Origin: Merluccius polli
Taxonomy: Eukaryota > Chordata > Actinopteri > Gadiformes > Merlucciidae
Direction of reading: 5' to 3'
DNA: 64,000 nt
Assembly: GCA_030340625.1 (NCBI GenBank)
Contig: JAOPHQ010006624.1
Location: forward strand, 1-64,000
Part shown: in pieces, positions 24,464 through 36,826 of the stretch
Layout of the letters: each line of letters starts with the position of its first letter
Position numbering within the stretch: position 1 is the stretch's first letter
Position numbers and translations under genes: made by a program
The notes under the pieces: model-generated
Databases searched by the model: none
What the model was told of the DNA's origin: nothing
The model's input: only the letters and a program-made list of their open reading frames with translations

Positions 24464-25211
24464 TCCCAGGTGCTTACCCTCGGCATGAACAGCTAATAGG
24501 CCTACAGTGAATGCGTCACTTAGGAGGTCATGCCTGCACTCCCCCCCCCCCTTTTTTACTGCTGGATCACCTTGTGGCCATTTAAGCCAGGGCTCTCCGT
24601 TGTCCGGTTTTCTACGGTGAACAGCAGTGAGAACAATGCAAGGTGGCGTCGAGTTAAATATGTCTTTGGGTTAAGAGGTCTACAGTGACGTGACGAAAAT
24701 CCCTCCATCAGCCGGCGCATTGGTACCCCACTGCTCTCGTGTGACACTAATCCCCCTCTGTTTCCCCCCTCTGATTAGCTTAGCTTTGTTCGGCCAGCAG
24801 TGGCGCGTCATGCGGCATGATTGCATTGGGCAATGTGTCTGCTTTTAAATGAGCCAGCCGCTGTGATAATCTCACTAGCCGTTTGGCTCCACAGTGGCTC
24901 GGAAAGCAAGGATTCAGTTCATGTTCGTGTTTGTCTTTTCATCTCTGAACAACATGTTACCTACCCATCTGTATCTGTGGGTTTGAAGGGGGGGTGGTTT
25001 ATATTTTAATTTGTGCGTTGGCTTAGGTGCACATCTGAAGATAAGAATGCAGATGTGTTGGTTTAGGGAAACGATTACTGCGCTCTCTACAGTGCAGTAA
25101 TCAGTACAGTACAGCATTTAAATTGTAATTTTTTTGCATGACTGAAATTAGCACCTTGACGTTTTCCCCAACCCCAATCTCATTCTCCGTCTCTCCCGTC
25201 TGTCTCCGTAG
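23694..25211. other. Spacer before the first TPR exon
   Basis: It holds (TG)n plus G-runs at 24291-24338, a C-run at 24433-24460 and otherwise unique sequence. A polypyrimidine tract (ctcattctccgtctctcccgtctgt) leads into exon a. Confidence 0.7.
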
Positions 25212-25719
25212 GCGGCCTCCATGGCGCTCAGCAGCTTGGGTCACGTGTACACGGCTATAGGGGACTACCCTAACGCCCTGGCCAGCCACAAGCAGTGCGT
25301 CCTGCTGGCCAAGCAGTCCAAGGACCAGCTGTCGGAGGCCCGGGAGCTCGGCAACATGGGCGCCGTTTACATCGCCATGGGGGACTTCGACAATGCCGTC
25401 CGCTGCCACGAGCAGCACCTGGGCATCGCCAAGGCACTGGAGAACAAGCGCGAGGAGGCCCGGGCCTACAGCAACCTGGGCAGCGCCTACCACTACCACC
25501 GAAACTTTGACAAGGCCATGTCCTACCACACGCACGTGCTGGAGCTGGCCCAGGAGCTGGAGGAACAGTCCATCGAGATGAGGGCCTACGCCGGGCTGGG
25601 CCACGCCGCCCGATGCATGCAGGACCTGGAGAGGGCGAAGCAGTACCACGAGCAGCAGCTCTCCATCGCCGAGAGCCTGAAGGACCGGGCGGCGGAGGGG
25701 AGGGCCTCCTCCAATCTGG
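25212..25719 (+). CDS. ttc28: ttc28 exon a: TPR units
   Basis: The acceptor is ctccgtag before GCGGCCTCC and the donor is CTGG|gtatgt. The exon enters at phase 0 and leaves after one base of a Gly codon, which the next exon completes (GGC). It encodes window residues 1-169, four TPRs in exact 40-residue register: the Gly of SSLGHVY is residue 10, GNMGAVY 50, and YSNLGSAY 90. Each unit has the pattern LGxxYxxxGxxxxAxxxHxxxL typical of LGN-like TPRs. The ATG at 25221 is an internal methionine, not a start, because the open frame and the repeat register begin upstream of it. The preceding exon (TPR ending KDRE in the human protein, as I recall) was not found in the window. Confidence 0.95.
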
Positions 25720-25813
25720 GTATGTAGTGCCAGTGGCTCTCGCGGTCTCAAGCGCAGGCCTGTGTAGAGGGTGGACAAGGGGTAACATTTTCCGTTAAGT
25801 GAATGTATACTAT

Positions 25814-26012
25814 CAGTGGTGTCCAATTATGTATCACTGAGAGGCAACGGGATGCAAGGTTTCGCTCCAACCTTGAGAGCTTGTTTTTCTAACTGGCAGA
25901 CTTTCAACAAGAGGAGGGGGAACTAATTAGTGGAATATGCTGGTGAAACGATGGGTTGGAATGCAAACCTGTTTACTCTTGGCCCTCGATGGCAAATGAT
26001 TGGACAACGATG
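25814..26012. mobile_element. Imperfect inverted-repeat (MITE-like) element
   Basis: The left end CAGTGGTGTCCAATT (from 25814) pairs imperfectly with GATTGGACAACGATG (to 26012), and pairing continues inward (ctgag/ctcga). The interior motif aactaattagtgga is one I associate with a dispersed fish repeat. No coding frame is present. Confidence 0.6.
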
Positions 26013-26986
26013 TCTGTTTTTGGATGGAAGTCAAGTCGAAACATGTTTTTAATGCACCGGTTATCATCTTCCATCCTTGGCAGTAGCAGGTTTTGGACAA
26101 TGCGGGGTTTATTGTCCCAAACAAAAGCTCTGTTAGTTCACATCCTGCAAGGAAGCACCTGGCAGCTAGAAAGTTAATCATACTGATTGTAAGAGAGGCA
26201 AATGTTGACCGCGTGTTTGCTTCTGCCTTCGCGTTTTACGTCAGCCTCTGACCCGTAGTGGACCTGGCCTGCTTCCTCGTATGGTGCTGGGTCGGATGAG
26301 AAGGAAGTGCGAGGAGAGAATCCGTAAAGAGGCCATCAATTCTCAATTGAGATGCAGCATGTCTCTGTTCAATACTACCACTTGAATAATAATTGTTTCT
26401 TTGTGTTACATAACAGATTATTTTCTTTTCCCTTGCCCTAGCTCTGGTTGCGTGTACGTTTCTTGTATTATATACTACTGCTAATGTTGTTATTTTGCTC
26501 TTGGCTACATCCTATTATTTGTCTCCCTATATCAGCATTGCATGGTAATGACTATGTATATGCTTATTAGGAGCGGGATCCTTTTTTCTTCTTCTTTCTT
26601 GCTGTTAGGCAAATATCAACAGTATTGCAGCATTATTACTATATGGCACCTTATTTTTTATTTTTTTGTGAACGTACTTAAGGGTATCATTATTTTCTGT
26701 AACATGTAATGCAGTGTGGCGCTCTTGCGTAGAAGCCAGAAAAAGAACAGTCGGAGCCGTCAGGGATTTTCCGAAAGCTTGAGTGTTTGAGGATTTTAGA
26801 ACGAAAGACAATATACCCAAGGTAAAACAACACACAACGTACACCTCTCATTGAGCACATGTCAAAAATTCATGAGAAAGCCCTCCTTGTATTACCGCCG
26901 CACCGCTGCGCTCTCTCAACCCCACTGGCTAGGACTTAATCAGGTCGTGAAAATGAATCCTGAGCCAAAGATAAATAAAACGAGAG

Positions 26987-27055
26987 GGCGGTGGCGGCGG
27001 CGGCGGCGGTGGCAGCGGCGGCGGCGGCGGTGGCAGCGGCGCGGGGGGGGGGGGG
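26987..27055. repeat. (GGC/GGT)n tract and G-run
   Basis: An imperfect trinucleotide repeat, GGCGGC with GGT and CAG interruptions, ends in a run of thirteen Gs. It is GC-extreme inside an AT-rich stretch. Confidence 0.9.
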
Positions 27056-27060
27056 TGGCC

Positions 27061-27480
27061 GGGTGATGAATTAACTATATGACTATACGGTCTTTTGATT
27101 GGAACTTAAAATGTAATTATCGTCCCCCTTTTCAAGGCGAGGTCTCGTAACCGAAATATCTCGCCGAAATGAAATTATTAGCAAGGTAACCTTGAATGGG
27201 GCCAGCTAATGTATGACAAAATGGAGTGCGGGATCAAGGTGTCCCAGTGGATATTCCCTTTCATGAGGTATACGACATGACCAATTCAGCTATATTTCAG
27301 CCCGGCTATTATAACTACAGTGGATGAATTATGATATCCATCCAGACAGCTGTAAACCTGGCTCTAATGGACACCTAAAAGCCCTAATGGTTCCTCCCGC
27401 ATGAGGTGTTTATTGTCTTTCAAGCAAAAGAGGTGGGTTAATAAGTCACACATAAATCGAAGGCATCCTTTTGCTAAAAG
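27061..27480. promoter_or_regulatory. Candidate conserved non-coding segment
   Basis: This is a repeat-free segment rich in ATTA/TAAT-type homeodomain-core words (aattat, gctaatg, tgtaattatcg) and without coding frame, lying beside heavily microsatellite-filled DNA. Absence of simple repeats in such a genome suggests constraint, but only a cross-species alignment would show it. Confidence 0.25.
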
Positions 27481-28439
27481 CAAATCCAACGGTCACACCT
27501 TGTGTTTGCTTTTAGCTCTGACACAGAGATAAAAAAGCCCTGATAACAGCTTGACCAGCATTGGGCCGTCTCGTCGTAACCGTTTATGAAGCCGGACATA
27601 TGATACGGAAATGCTAATCTCGCCCCGACTGCCAGAAAGGCAATTTGACAGCTAAAGCGGCAATCTGAAGGTGTAAATCCGATGTGGCGGCCATTTGAGA
27701 ACGTAGACTGTTCCAGAATGTACATAGTGATTACGCTCTCTGGTAAAGGTCATGTCAGAGACCCCTGTCTGGTCTCGGAGCAGAGACTGAATGAGTGGGT
27801 GGTTATTACACGAAGGCCTGTTGCCCCACATACATCTGGGCGGGAGAAGAGCCGCGGAGCCTAGGCAGGCTCTGATTGCCTGTCTGAGTCTTGAGACTCT
27901 CCCCAATGCTTTCACGGTTTTGTCATTGTCCTCCATACCTATTCCCAAGCTGTCCTTCCCTCACTTTCCTGGTGGCTCCCTTCTTCCTATCACCCCTGCT
28001 GATTGTAATCTGCCACTGTCAAGCTCCCAGTAATTGAAAATGACTTGATGAATCGCTTAATTACCTTTAATAGCTGATTGAAGAGCAGCTGAATAATGAA
28101 GATAACAGAGAATGAAGTGGTGCACGCAGAGCATCATTTCTGTAATTGGGGTATTGTTGTTGCTGTTGTTGTTTTGCTTCGTCGGCAGCCAGGCAACAAT
28201 GCCTGTTGTGTCGCTGCCCGCTACAACGCCAAGCTTGGAAACTTAGCCGACGACATTGTTTCAAAGTTGAAGAAACACAGTGTGCTTTTTTTTCACCGCG
28301 CCCCAGAGAGAAGATACGGCTGAGCAGAGCGAGGAAAAGAAAGAAAACACGTTGCACATGCAAGACAAAGGAACGCACAGTTAGCTGGAAGCGTGCGAGA
28401 ACCAACTTTTTATGACGGCCTCCTAGCTGGTCTTTAATG

Positions 28440-28560
28440 ATGTGCAGGGTGTGGGTGGAGCGTGGCTCCTGGGGACAGTGGTATATAAAGCTCTGCTACA
28501 TCACATCAGCAGCTTTAATATCGAGCTCTGATGCCCAGCGGTACCAGCAGCCTTGGCTCA
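28440..28560 (+). promoter_or_regulatory. TATA-containing candidate intronic promoter
   Basis: TATATAAAG at 28482-28490 is preceded by a GT/GC box-like gtgtgggtggagcgtgg (28450-28466). A start would be expected near 28512-28518. The first ATG downstream (28530) opens only 15 codons, so any transcript would be non-coding or spliced onward. Confidence 0.25.
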
Positions 28561-29220
28561 GTGCGTCCTGACCCATAAAGGATATGAAAATGTTGCATTC
28601 CAGCCCCATTTATTATTCATTAATGGGCTAACTTACCCCCTAGTCAGCAGTATTGGATATTGGCGAGAAGACTGGATGTAGTGGCTGTGCACATTTGCTC
28701 ACATTTCTGTTAATCATCAAACGGAATCTAAATTGCGTTATGTTTCTCCTCTCGCAATTCGCTTCAAAGAGGTTTTTAATAAGTTTGTTTGGATGCATTT
28801 CTTATACTTTTCCTGCCTGCTGGTCAATTGTATTTGCTTTCGTATTAACACCCCTCCTAAGTTTACACTCCATTGTTTTTGCCTAATGACTCGGATATTG
28901 GAATCACAGTATGTCAGATAGCAGCACCAAAAGTCTTAATTGCCCCAAAACTGTGCCCATGTTTCCCCTTGTATCTCTGGAGGTAGCTATCTCCTTGGGC
29001 TTTTTTTCTTTAAAGAAAGTTAACCAGTGGCTCCAGGAGGAGTAAAGGTCATATTAACCAAACAATGTGCTAAATTGCACTCTGCGTAGGAATGATTTCC
29101 AGTTATCTCCAGGTTTGGTAAATAATCTCCTATGCAAATTATCTCTAACACAAATCAGAAGAGCAGATGGCTTTTTAATGGATGTGCTAATGTACCTAGA
29201 TTCTCAGTGACACCTCTGAG
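28561..29220. promoter_or_regulatory. Candidate enhancer-like segment with octamer site
   Basis: This AT-rich, repeat-free stretch has a perfect POU octamer ATGCAAAT at 29132-29139 and clustered TTAATGG/ATTAATG words (28618-28624, 29176-29181). Function is inferred only from composition and motifs. Confidence 0.25.
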
Positions 29221-31374
29221 ATGAGTGTGGGGGGGGAGCGTTGTGTGCCCCCAACCACAAAATCTACTGGATTCTGCACAAACCCACCCACAAACCCCAG
29301 AATTAATCAGGCAATACATTTTGTAAATATGATGTTGTCTTTGTTCCTAATTGCCTTGAATGGACTGGGTATTCACGTTGAGATGTTTTCCTTTGCATAT
29401 TTTCTTTGCCAATATTGTAGATATTTTGACTTATTTGAGGAGCATGGAATTTGAGTAAGATATTTGGAGAAGTGAAATTTCCATCATGAACCATGACCAT
29501 CTCAATTTGACGTTGAACTCTAGTTACAGCTGAGGTACTGAATGCAACCAAAATAAATGCACAATAAACGCATACATTCTCTTTTTATATTGCATCGTGT
29601 TTCCCAATTAGAAACCTTAATTGGGAAATGTTGTGCGCAGGTTAATTTGCTCTATCCTAGTAAGCTAAATGCTTGGTGTGAATATTTACCTGCCTATCTG
29701 TTGTATATTATGAATGCACTCCCTCTGTTTACAATTCACATTAAAATTCACATTACAGAGTTGCGCACATAGGATGATATATAAGCAGTTAGCATGTACA
29801 TTACCTTACAGAGCAAGCACTGCAATAAGCTACAGCCTTCTTCACATGCTCCCATTATCAATAAGTATGTGTTTTTAGCTGACCCTTGTTAGATGGTGGT
29901 TGGCTGCCGCACATTACGCTGCAGAGATTAGGCTGTTACATTACATATTGCACACACAAGAAAATTGTGTTTAATGTGCTGCATTAGTTGTAAAAATCTA
30001 GAAATGACGATGTTATATTGGTTTAATAATGTGAAATAAAGTGCTCTTTTTTTTCTTTTAGGTATAATAAGATTGGTTGCCAGTTGCCATTAGCAACATA
30101 TAGTTAAATCAAATGGTGGTCGCACTTACTAGCATGGCAAATTTTAATCTAATACACAAATGACCGCCATGACAAAACATCAATGGCAGAAAAGGCTAAA
30201 GCCTATTTTTAAACCCCCGGTCTGTCTGGGGAAGCAGTCAGTGGCTTGTGTGAAGGAGCCAGACCAGGGCCTTGTGGAAACAGCCGCTGTGTGGATGTTT
30301 TATTGGCGCGGTCGGGGGAAGGGAGCAGTAGAGTAACTGTTAAATTTACAGACGCACGTCGCGAGCTGAATGGCGCCGACAAGAGCGAGCGAAAAAGAGC
30401 ACTGCAAACAGAGGGGGCGGCCAAATCGTCTTAACAAATGCCTAAAAGATGTCGGCATGCCAGGAAAAGGCAGACGTCTTCAGCCCGCTGTTAATGAGTG
30501 GGTAAATACTCCAGGTAAATACTCCCCCCCCCCCACCCCCCCGTTGACCCGCCGCACAGGAAGAGACAAGCGAGGGGGAAAGACTGATGGCCTGCACAAA
30601 GAGAGTCGGCCAGTAGACATACAATATGTCAGACCTCTTCCACCCTCCTACTTCGCATTAACTAGCGCGTGTCCACAGCCGAGCCCCGGGTCCCCTATTC
30701 ATAAAGGCAGGCCTTTGCGGCCGCAGGCCCCCCATCCCCCCCCCTTCCCTTGGCCCCTTCTTCAGCACCATCCCGGCCGCGCGCCAGCCCTCTGGGTGCC
30801 GGGGGGGCCAAGCGAGAGGCAACACATGTAGCTATAGATGCGGAGGTATCCGTGTGTGATTCGTGTGTTTTCCGAATGCACAAGCTCGGCACGGCGCTCT
30901 TTTGCGTTAAAGCAACTGTGCCCCTTTTTTCCCCGACACATCTGCAAACTCAGCATGAAACGCGATCTCATCCTAAACGGCAGAGGCCACGGCGCATTGG
31001 GAAAAAAAGCAAACAAAAAATATAGAGGGGGGGCCCGCGGCGTACTTTTAAACACGCCGCAGTGTTATGTTGATACAGGATGCAGGGGGGGGGCTCGGGT
31101 ATCGTATGTGCGTGGACAGACCAGTGACAGTTGTTCTGGGGGGTTTGAAGCAGGCGATAGTGGGACAACAGGGGTGGAAGAGGAAGCCAGCTGAGTTGTG
31201 GGGGGTGTGGGGGGGGGTGGGGGTGGGGGTGGTGGAGGGTGCAGACGGAGGGGTGTGGCTCTCTGACTGCGTCCATGCTTGTGTTGGCTTGCCTCCCGTT
31301 CTGTGAACACATCCATCCATACCTCCCCCTCATTCCTTTTTCTTCTCTTCCACCTTCCTGTATGTCTGTGTTTT

Positions 31375-31381
31375 TCTCTCG

Positions 31382-31414
<33 letters not shown>

Positions 31415-31460
31415 GCTGTCTCTCTCTCTTGCTCTCTCTCTCACTCTCTCTCTCTCTGTG

Positions 31461-31513
<53 letters not shown>

Positions 31514-31648
31514 CTCTTTCTCTCTATCTCTGTCTCTCTGTCTCTCTCACTCTTTCTCTGTGTCTCTGTCTCTCTCTCTGTCTCTCTCTCTCTCCCTCTG
31601 TCTGTCTCTCTCTCTCTCTCTCTGTCTCTCTTTCTGTCTCTGTCTCTG

Positions 31649-31711
<63 letters not shown>

Positions 31712-31746
31712 CTCTCTCTCTACCTCTACCTCTCTCTCTCCTCTCT
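31375..31746. repeat. Long (TC)n array, about 370 bp
   Basis: CT repeats with TGTC, TTTC and CTGT interruptions run over about 370 bp, one of the longest simple arrays here. The Ser/Leu-rich and Arg/Glu-rich frames on the two strands are translations of it. Confidence 0.95.
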
Positions 31747-32039
31747 AATTCTGTCAGGCTGTAGAAGAGGTCTGTGTCGGGAAGGAAGGATTTGGTATCT
31801 GAAACCCGGATGGCGGCGGGTCTCGGCCCCCCTGGCCCCTGGCCCCTGGCCCCACTCCTGTGGGACCCAGAGAACGAAACTAGACCCCGAGCCCGGCTCT
31901 CTGGCTCCCCCCACAGAGCACATCTTAGCATGGTCGTAAAACCGCATTTCTCTACTCGCCTGCTCCCTTTCACCGGAGCTGGGCCCCCCCAAGACTAGCT
32001 TTAACTAATAGAGGAAAATGACAGAGATATTAGTGGAGT

Positions 32040-32390
32040 TATGATGTCATTTGAAACATAATCACCAAGACAAACAAAATGCTTTTGGATGATGGTCCTA
32101 AATCCTGGCCTGCATTGCTATATGCATTACTAATAATGCTGAATACCAGATCATTATGCAAATGGTATGGTAATGGTATGATTATCTCTTCACATCATCT
32201 AAATCCCTACTATCAATATCAATTGAGTGGCTTTAATTTTGAAAAACTAGGCTGGGAGTCACACCCTCTCATAGCTAAATTAAAGACAAAGTTAATTATA
32301 TTTGCTTTTGCCGACCAAAGGCATGGGTGTTGGATGTTCGCTATCGTAAGAAAAGCGCCCTGTGAGTTCAGCTCCAATCACTGATGAATT
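32040..32390. promoter_or_regulatory. Candidate enhancer-like segment with octamer site
   Basis: This repeat-free segment between simple repeats contains ATTATGCAAATG with the octamer ATGCAAAT at 32156-32163, plus several TAAT/ATTA words. It has an open frame of about 100 codons but no family resemblance and no splice borders. Confidence 0.25.
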
Positions 32391-32446
32391 CCCTTCAGAA
32401 TGAGTATGTGCGTGCATTTCCCATGTGATAATAGCGCACACGCAAG

Positions 32447-32483
<37 letters not shown>

Positions 32484-32718
32484 GCAGGAGATTAGCACTA
32501 GACAAAGGTATTAGTAATTCCACCCCTGCCTTTATTAGGTCTTCTGACCAGATAAATACATCTGAATGCTGCCCTCATTATAAGCAGGTGAATGGAGGAG
32601 TCGCCAAAGCTTGTTCTGTCTGGGGGTTGAAGCTGTCTCATTTCTGTCTCTCTATTCGCAGTATCGCTCGTTTCCCAGTGGCGGGCGGCAGGCGGCCTTT
32701 TGTCTGAGAAATCCTCTT

Positions 32719-32964
32719 AAGCCCAAAGCACACGGCCGTGTCGTGTCGGGGCGGACGCGCAAAAAATGTTTTTGAATTTCTGCATCCAAAATAGACTTTA
32801 GACTAATACGGGTCCTATACGACGCCAGCAAAACAAATACAGCCCTCCGTGTGCTTTGCTCAGTCCAACAAAACCCAACAAAAAAACCCAATATCATTCG
32901 ATTTATTTTTCGGGTCGCGCTACTAATACGAAGCGAAATTCGCAACTCTGCGTGCTTTGGGCTT
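32719..32964. mobile_element. MITE with 13-bp inverted repeats
   Basis: AAGCCCAAAGCAC at 32719-32731 and its exact complement GTGCTTTGGGCTT at 32952-32964 enclose 220 bp of non-coding DNA. The target-site duplication is not clear, so the superfamily is left open. Confidence 0.75.
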
Positions 32965-33200
32965 CAGGCGGGCTGCGGCTCCTCTGGATTTCCGCAGCTT
33001 CCGGGGGAATGACACAGTCTTTCTCCGAGCGCCGCACCATCCCTCAAAGTCATCAGTGCAGCAGAACAACTCTCGGTGCACGACGGGCTGCGTAATGCAA
33101 AGTGACACCACAATGCCACACTTTTAATGTGTTTGGTTATGGGCGGAGAGACCCGCGCTACGTGCCTGCCTGTGGGTGTGTGTGTGTGTGTGTCTGCGAG

Positions 33201-33241
<41 letters not shown>

Positions 33242-36029
33242 CTGAATATTTGTTTCACAATACTTTATATTTTATGCTCTGCTCTAGCTTTCATCTTCAT
33301 GCCCATTGTCTCAAGCAGCCGCAGCACCAGAGATAAAAGGCGCATTCTCTCATGCGTCAAACTCCAAGTGCATTGGCACGACGTGTGTATGTGCATGAAA
33401 TACATATACAGGTTTCTCAAACGAAGACGAAAATGAAGGCTATTACCTATTAGTGCGTCGGGGGACGTTTTAAATTAGACACCGCTCTATACCGCCCGGC
33501 TCCTCAGGTCATATCTCCTCTAATTCCCATCTTACGCGTACCGACGGCTATTACCGGGTTGTAGGATGTGGTTTTATTTACCATCAGGCCGGATTCAATT
33601 CCCAGATGACTCCATAAGCCTCTTAGAAAATGGAAGAAGGTGGAGGGAGGGATAGATGGGGGTGGGGGTGGGGGGGTGGTGGAGGGGGCAGGGGGTAATA
33701 TTCCTTTGCTTCTAGGGTGGCTCCAGCCATAGGCTAAAGCTTAGAGCAAACTCGGGTATATGCTCCCGAGGATTGGAGCTAGCCGCCGTCTCTAGCCCTC
33801 CCCTCCCTATCCCCGGCCCTGGCCGAGCTCTGTTTTTAGCCTCCAGCGGGGGAGCGTGTTTGCCGGTAATACATCAATAAGCATTACACCCTCGGCGAGC
33901 TCAGCCGCCGCGTTAAGGTTACGCCTCACACTATGGGTGTAACCTTGGGAGTGTCTTTGGTGCAGCGGCCGTCAGCGGTGGTCCGACCGAAAGCGGGCCC
34001 GCTGTGAATGTTAACACGCTCCTCCCTCGGCCTGTGTGCTCGGCTCGAGCGTTTTTTTTGTTTTTATTTTTTTGCTTTGATGAGAAATCGGTTGAAAGGC
34101 ACCGCATTTAATTCCCGAGTCGATGTGATGACTTAGCGGCCCACGCTGTCTGCCTTGTAGCGTACATAAACACAGTGTAGCGAAGGAGCCTAAATGCCCC
34201 GGCTTCTATTGGCAGCCGAGTCTGTCTGCTGTATATATTGAGCGGCCCGGTATGTCCAAGCATACTAATTTCTTTGGGCGGTGACCTAATGATTACCGGG
34301 TCAGCCTGGGTTGTAGCACTTTTAACCTGACAACCAGAGCAAACAGAAAAGCGAGTCATATCTGATTTGCGAGTGGCGTTGAACTGCACGCCGAGGCATG
34401 GCCTGAATTAAGTAGGCGTTGGGTGTCTGATGATGTATCTCTGAGAAAAATCCAATCTGTCTGCAATTGCGTCTGTTGGGAAAACAATGTTGTTTTTTTT
34501 TTGTTCTGCAGGCGTCCAATAGACATTTGTTTCAGATGAAAAAAATGTTCCTACTCGCGAGCTTACACTTCATATGCACACCTCGCTATTGAGCTCGTTT
34601 CATAGCAGTGGGACCTAGTTATTCAAGATTGCGCTTAATGTCGGTTAATCTTTATAATGCATAAAACCCCATGCGCGGCCCGGTGGCCCGTGGATATAAT
34701 AACAAAGCACGTACGTTCCTCTCCCGTAGGTGCGCTGTGGTGTTTTAAAATTCATTTCTCAACCCAGGCGCGTCCAGACACTGGCGTTGTCCTCTTGGTC
34801 CTCGGCGTCGAGGAGCCTGTGTGGTTCCAGCGCCGCTGTTTGCGTAGCGCGTGGGGTGCGGCGTGCGTGGCCGCAGCGTGGCAGCTCAGGGACTGGAATA
34901 AACGGGGGGGGAAACAACACATGTCGGCAGTTAATCCTCACGGCACCGTCCCGTCTCCCGCCGCAAGCCGCAAACGCCGTCCACCACCCCCGTACTCCTG
35001 GTTCCCACTGGCCAGCCGTCCTGGCCATGGCTCTCTGCACTCTACCTACCCCCCATCCTCCGCAAACATGGCTGCCGTGGGCCCATCCCTGCAACCGGTC
35101 GGTCTGTGTGCTGTGTGCAGGGCGGATGCGTGGCAGATGGATGGCTGCGTAGCTGGCTGTGTGTTCTTCCTCAGCACAGCTCTGCTGTGGTGGACGGACG
35201 GGTCATTATCCCTGCGGCTCTTCTCTCCAGAACCTCTCCTCAGCCAGTGGTCGGCCCCCCTCCTCCTCCTCCGCTCTGCTCCGCTACCTAATAGTCTCCG
35301 CAGTTGATAGTATTAGTGTTATCAGAGGAGCGAGAGATGACTGCTGGCTATCAGAGAGACAAATAGGCTATGATCTGTCTTCATTCTGCATTGTGTCAGC
35401 ATGTACGGTCAGTGTAGTGTAGGCATGCCTTCACTGTGTGTGTGGGTGGGTGGGTGTGTGTGTGCGATTCACTTGGTCAGCCTGCTTTTGTATCATTTAT
35501 TCTATGAGGGGTAATACACTCTTATCAGGGTTTTCCATTTTTGGTTGTTTTTTCAAGCTTATCTCTTTTTGTTTACTAAGCTTTTGGATGGCACATCCTG
35601 ATCTCTCCTATTTTCCCTCTGCCCCCCCCCCCCCCCCTACCTTCCATCCCTCCATCCTTCTCTCGCTCCCACACTAGTATCTTTCTTTCTTCTTCATCAC
35701 CACTTTCCTCCCAACGGAAAAGTTGCTAGTTTTGGTAAAATCCCGCTAAGAGGCAATCATTGAGGACAGCTTAGACCGCTTTAATGATTCCATTTTGCGG
35801 TATTTATGACTGTGTTTGATTGTGCTACATTTTAATGGCTGCATTTCTTTGCGAGAGGGTGCTGCATGAGCGGAGAACAGATGGCTCAGGGAGAGCATTT
35901 TTTAACAACCCGGCGACTCGCTTTGTACACGAAAGGGCTGACGAGGCACTTGAAATTTAGCTCAACTGCAATTTTGCTCTGAATGGCTGGTTAACTTCAG
36001 CCGCTCCTTCTCCTTGGTCCTCTCAACAG

Positions 36030-36826
36030 GCATTATCCACCAGATGAAGGGGGACTACGAGACAGCGCTGAAGCTCCACAAGACCCACCTGGCCATTGTG
36101 CAAGAGCTGAACGATTACGCCGCCCAGGGCCGGGCGTATGGCAACATGGGCAATGCCTACAATGCGCTGGGGGCCTTCGACCAGGCCGTGCGCTACCACC
36201 GCCAGGAGCTGCAGATATCCATGGAGGTCAACGACCGGGCGTCCCAGGCCTCCACACACGGCAACCTGGCTGTGGCTTACCAGGCCCTGGGAGCCCACGA
36301 CCGCGCCCTGCAGCACTACCAGAACCACCTCAATATTGCCCGGGAGCTTCGGGACGTCCAGAGCGAGGCTCGGGCCCTGGGGAACCTGGGCAACTTCCAC
36401 TGCTCCCGCGGGGAGTTCCCTCAAGCGGTGCCCTACTATGAGCAGTACCTCAGGCTGTCCCCTGACCTGCAGGACATGGAGAGTGAAGGGAAGGTTTGTC
36501 ACAACCTGGGTTATGCCCACTACTGCTTGGGCAGCTACCAGGATGCAGTAAAGTACTATGAGCAGGATCTGGCTCTGGCCAAGGACCTTCATGACAAACT
36601 GAGCCAGGCCAAGGCTTACTGTAACCTGGGATTGGCGTTCAAGGCCCTAGGAGACTTTGCCAAGGCAGAGGAGTGTCAGAAATACCTGCTGTCTCTGGCT
36701 CAGTCCCTGAACAATGCACAGGCCCGCTTCAGAGCTCTGGGGAACCTGGGGGACATTTTTGTGTGCAAGAAGGACGTGACCGGAGCCATTCAGTTCTATG
36801 AGCAGCAGCTGGCCTTAGCTCACCAG
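36030..36826 (+). CDS. ttc28: ttc28 exon b: TPR units (largest exon)
   Basis: The acceptor is ctctcaacag|GCATTATCC and the donor is CACCAG|gtacag. It enters by completing a Gly codon and leaves at phase 0. At 797 bp it is the largest exon here and encodes residues 170-435, about six and a half TPRs. Readable units include AYGNMGNAYNALGAFDQAV, HGNLAVAYQALGAHDRAL, CHNLGYAHYCLGSYQDAV and ALGNLGDIFVCKKDVTGAI. Helix B carries the HxxxLxxA pattern in each. The 10.3-kb intron before it is the longest one wholly inside the window, while the intron after it is only 250 bp. The apparent ATG at 36014 lies in intron sequence. Confidence 0.96.

Larger units (their letters stand above)
1..25211. other. Exon-free upstream region, probably a ttc28 intron
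   Basis: No exon with protein-like sequence and splice borders was found here. In mammals TTC28 has very large 5' introns, so this is most likely part of one; the preceding TPR exon must lie upstream. The open frames seen are translations of (TG)n, (TC)n and C-runs. Content is listed separately: microsatellites throughout 1-16.6 kb, CpG-rich patches, MITEs, a minisatellite and a LINE remnant. 19.7-25.2 kb is more unique and AT-richer. Confidence 0.7.
25720..36029. other. Intron a-b (10.3 kb)
   Basis: It contains MITEs (25814-26012, 32719-32964), a GGC/GGT tract (26987-27041), the 370-bp TC array (31375-31746), (CA)n at 32452-32482, (GA)n at 33198-33239, and long repeat-free AT-rich segments at 26.0-30.2 kb. 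30.2-31.2 kb and 33.7-35.3 kb are GC-rich. No extra exon was found; exons a and b join in phase. Confidence 0.85.

Noticed and set aside
1..25211. The preceding TPR exon of ttc28
   Set aside because: I looked for AHGNLG- and NHRHQL-type coding sequence with splice borders and did not find it; it is presumably upstream of the window.
25101..25826. Long minus-strand frames opposite the TPR exons (also 36023-36592, 37053-37760 and 39628-40341)
   Set aside because: They are shadows of GC-rich, periodic TPR coding sequence; only the plus strand gives recognisable TPR units and phase-consistent splice sites.
31239..31764. Ser/Leu-rich and Arg/Glu-rich frames over TC arrays (also 1.44-1.83, 11.6-12.0 and 51.4-51.9 kb)
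   Set aside because: They are translations of (TC)n/(GA)n and are not supported by any splice or start context.
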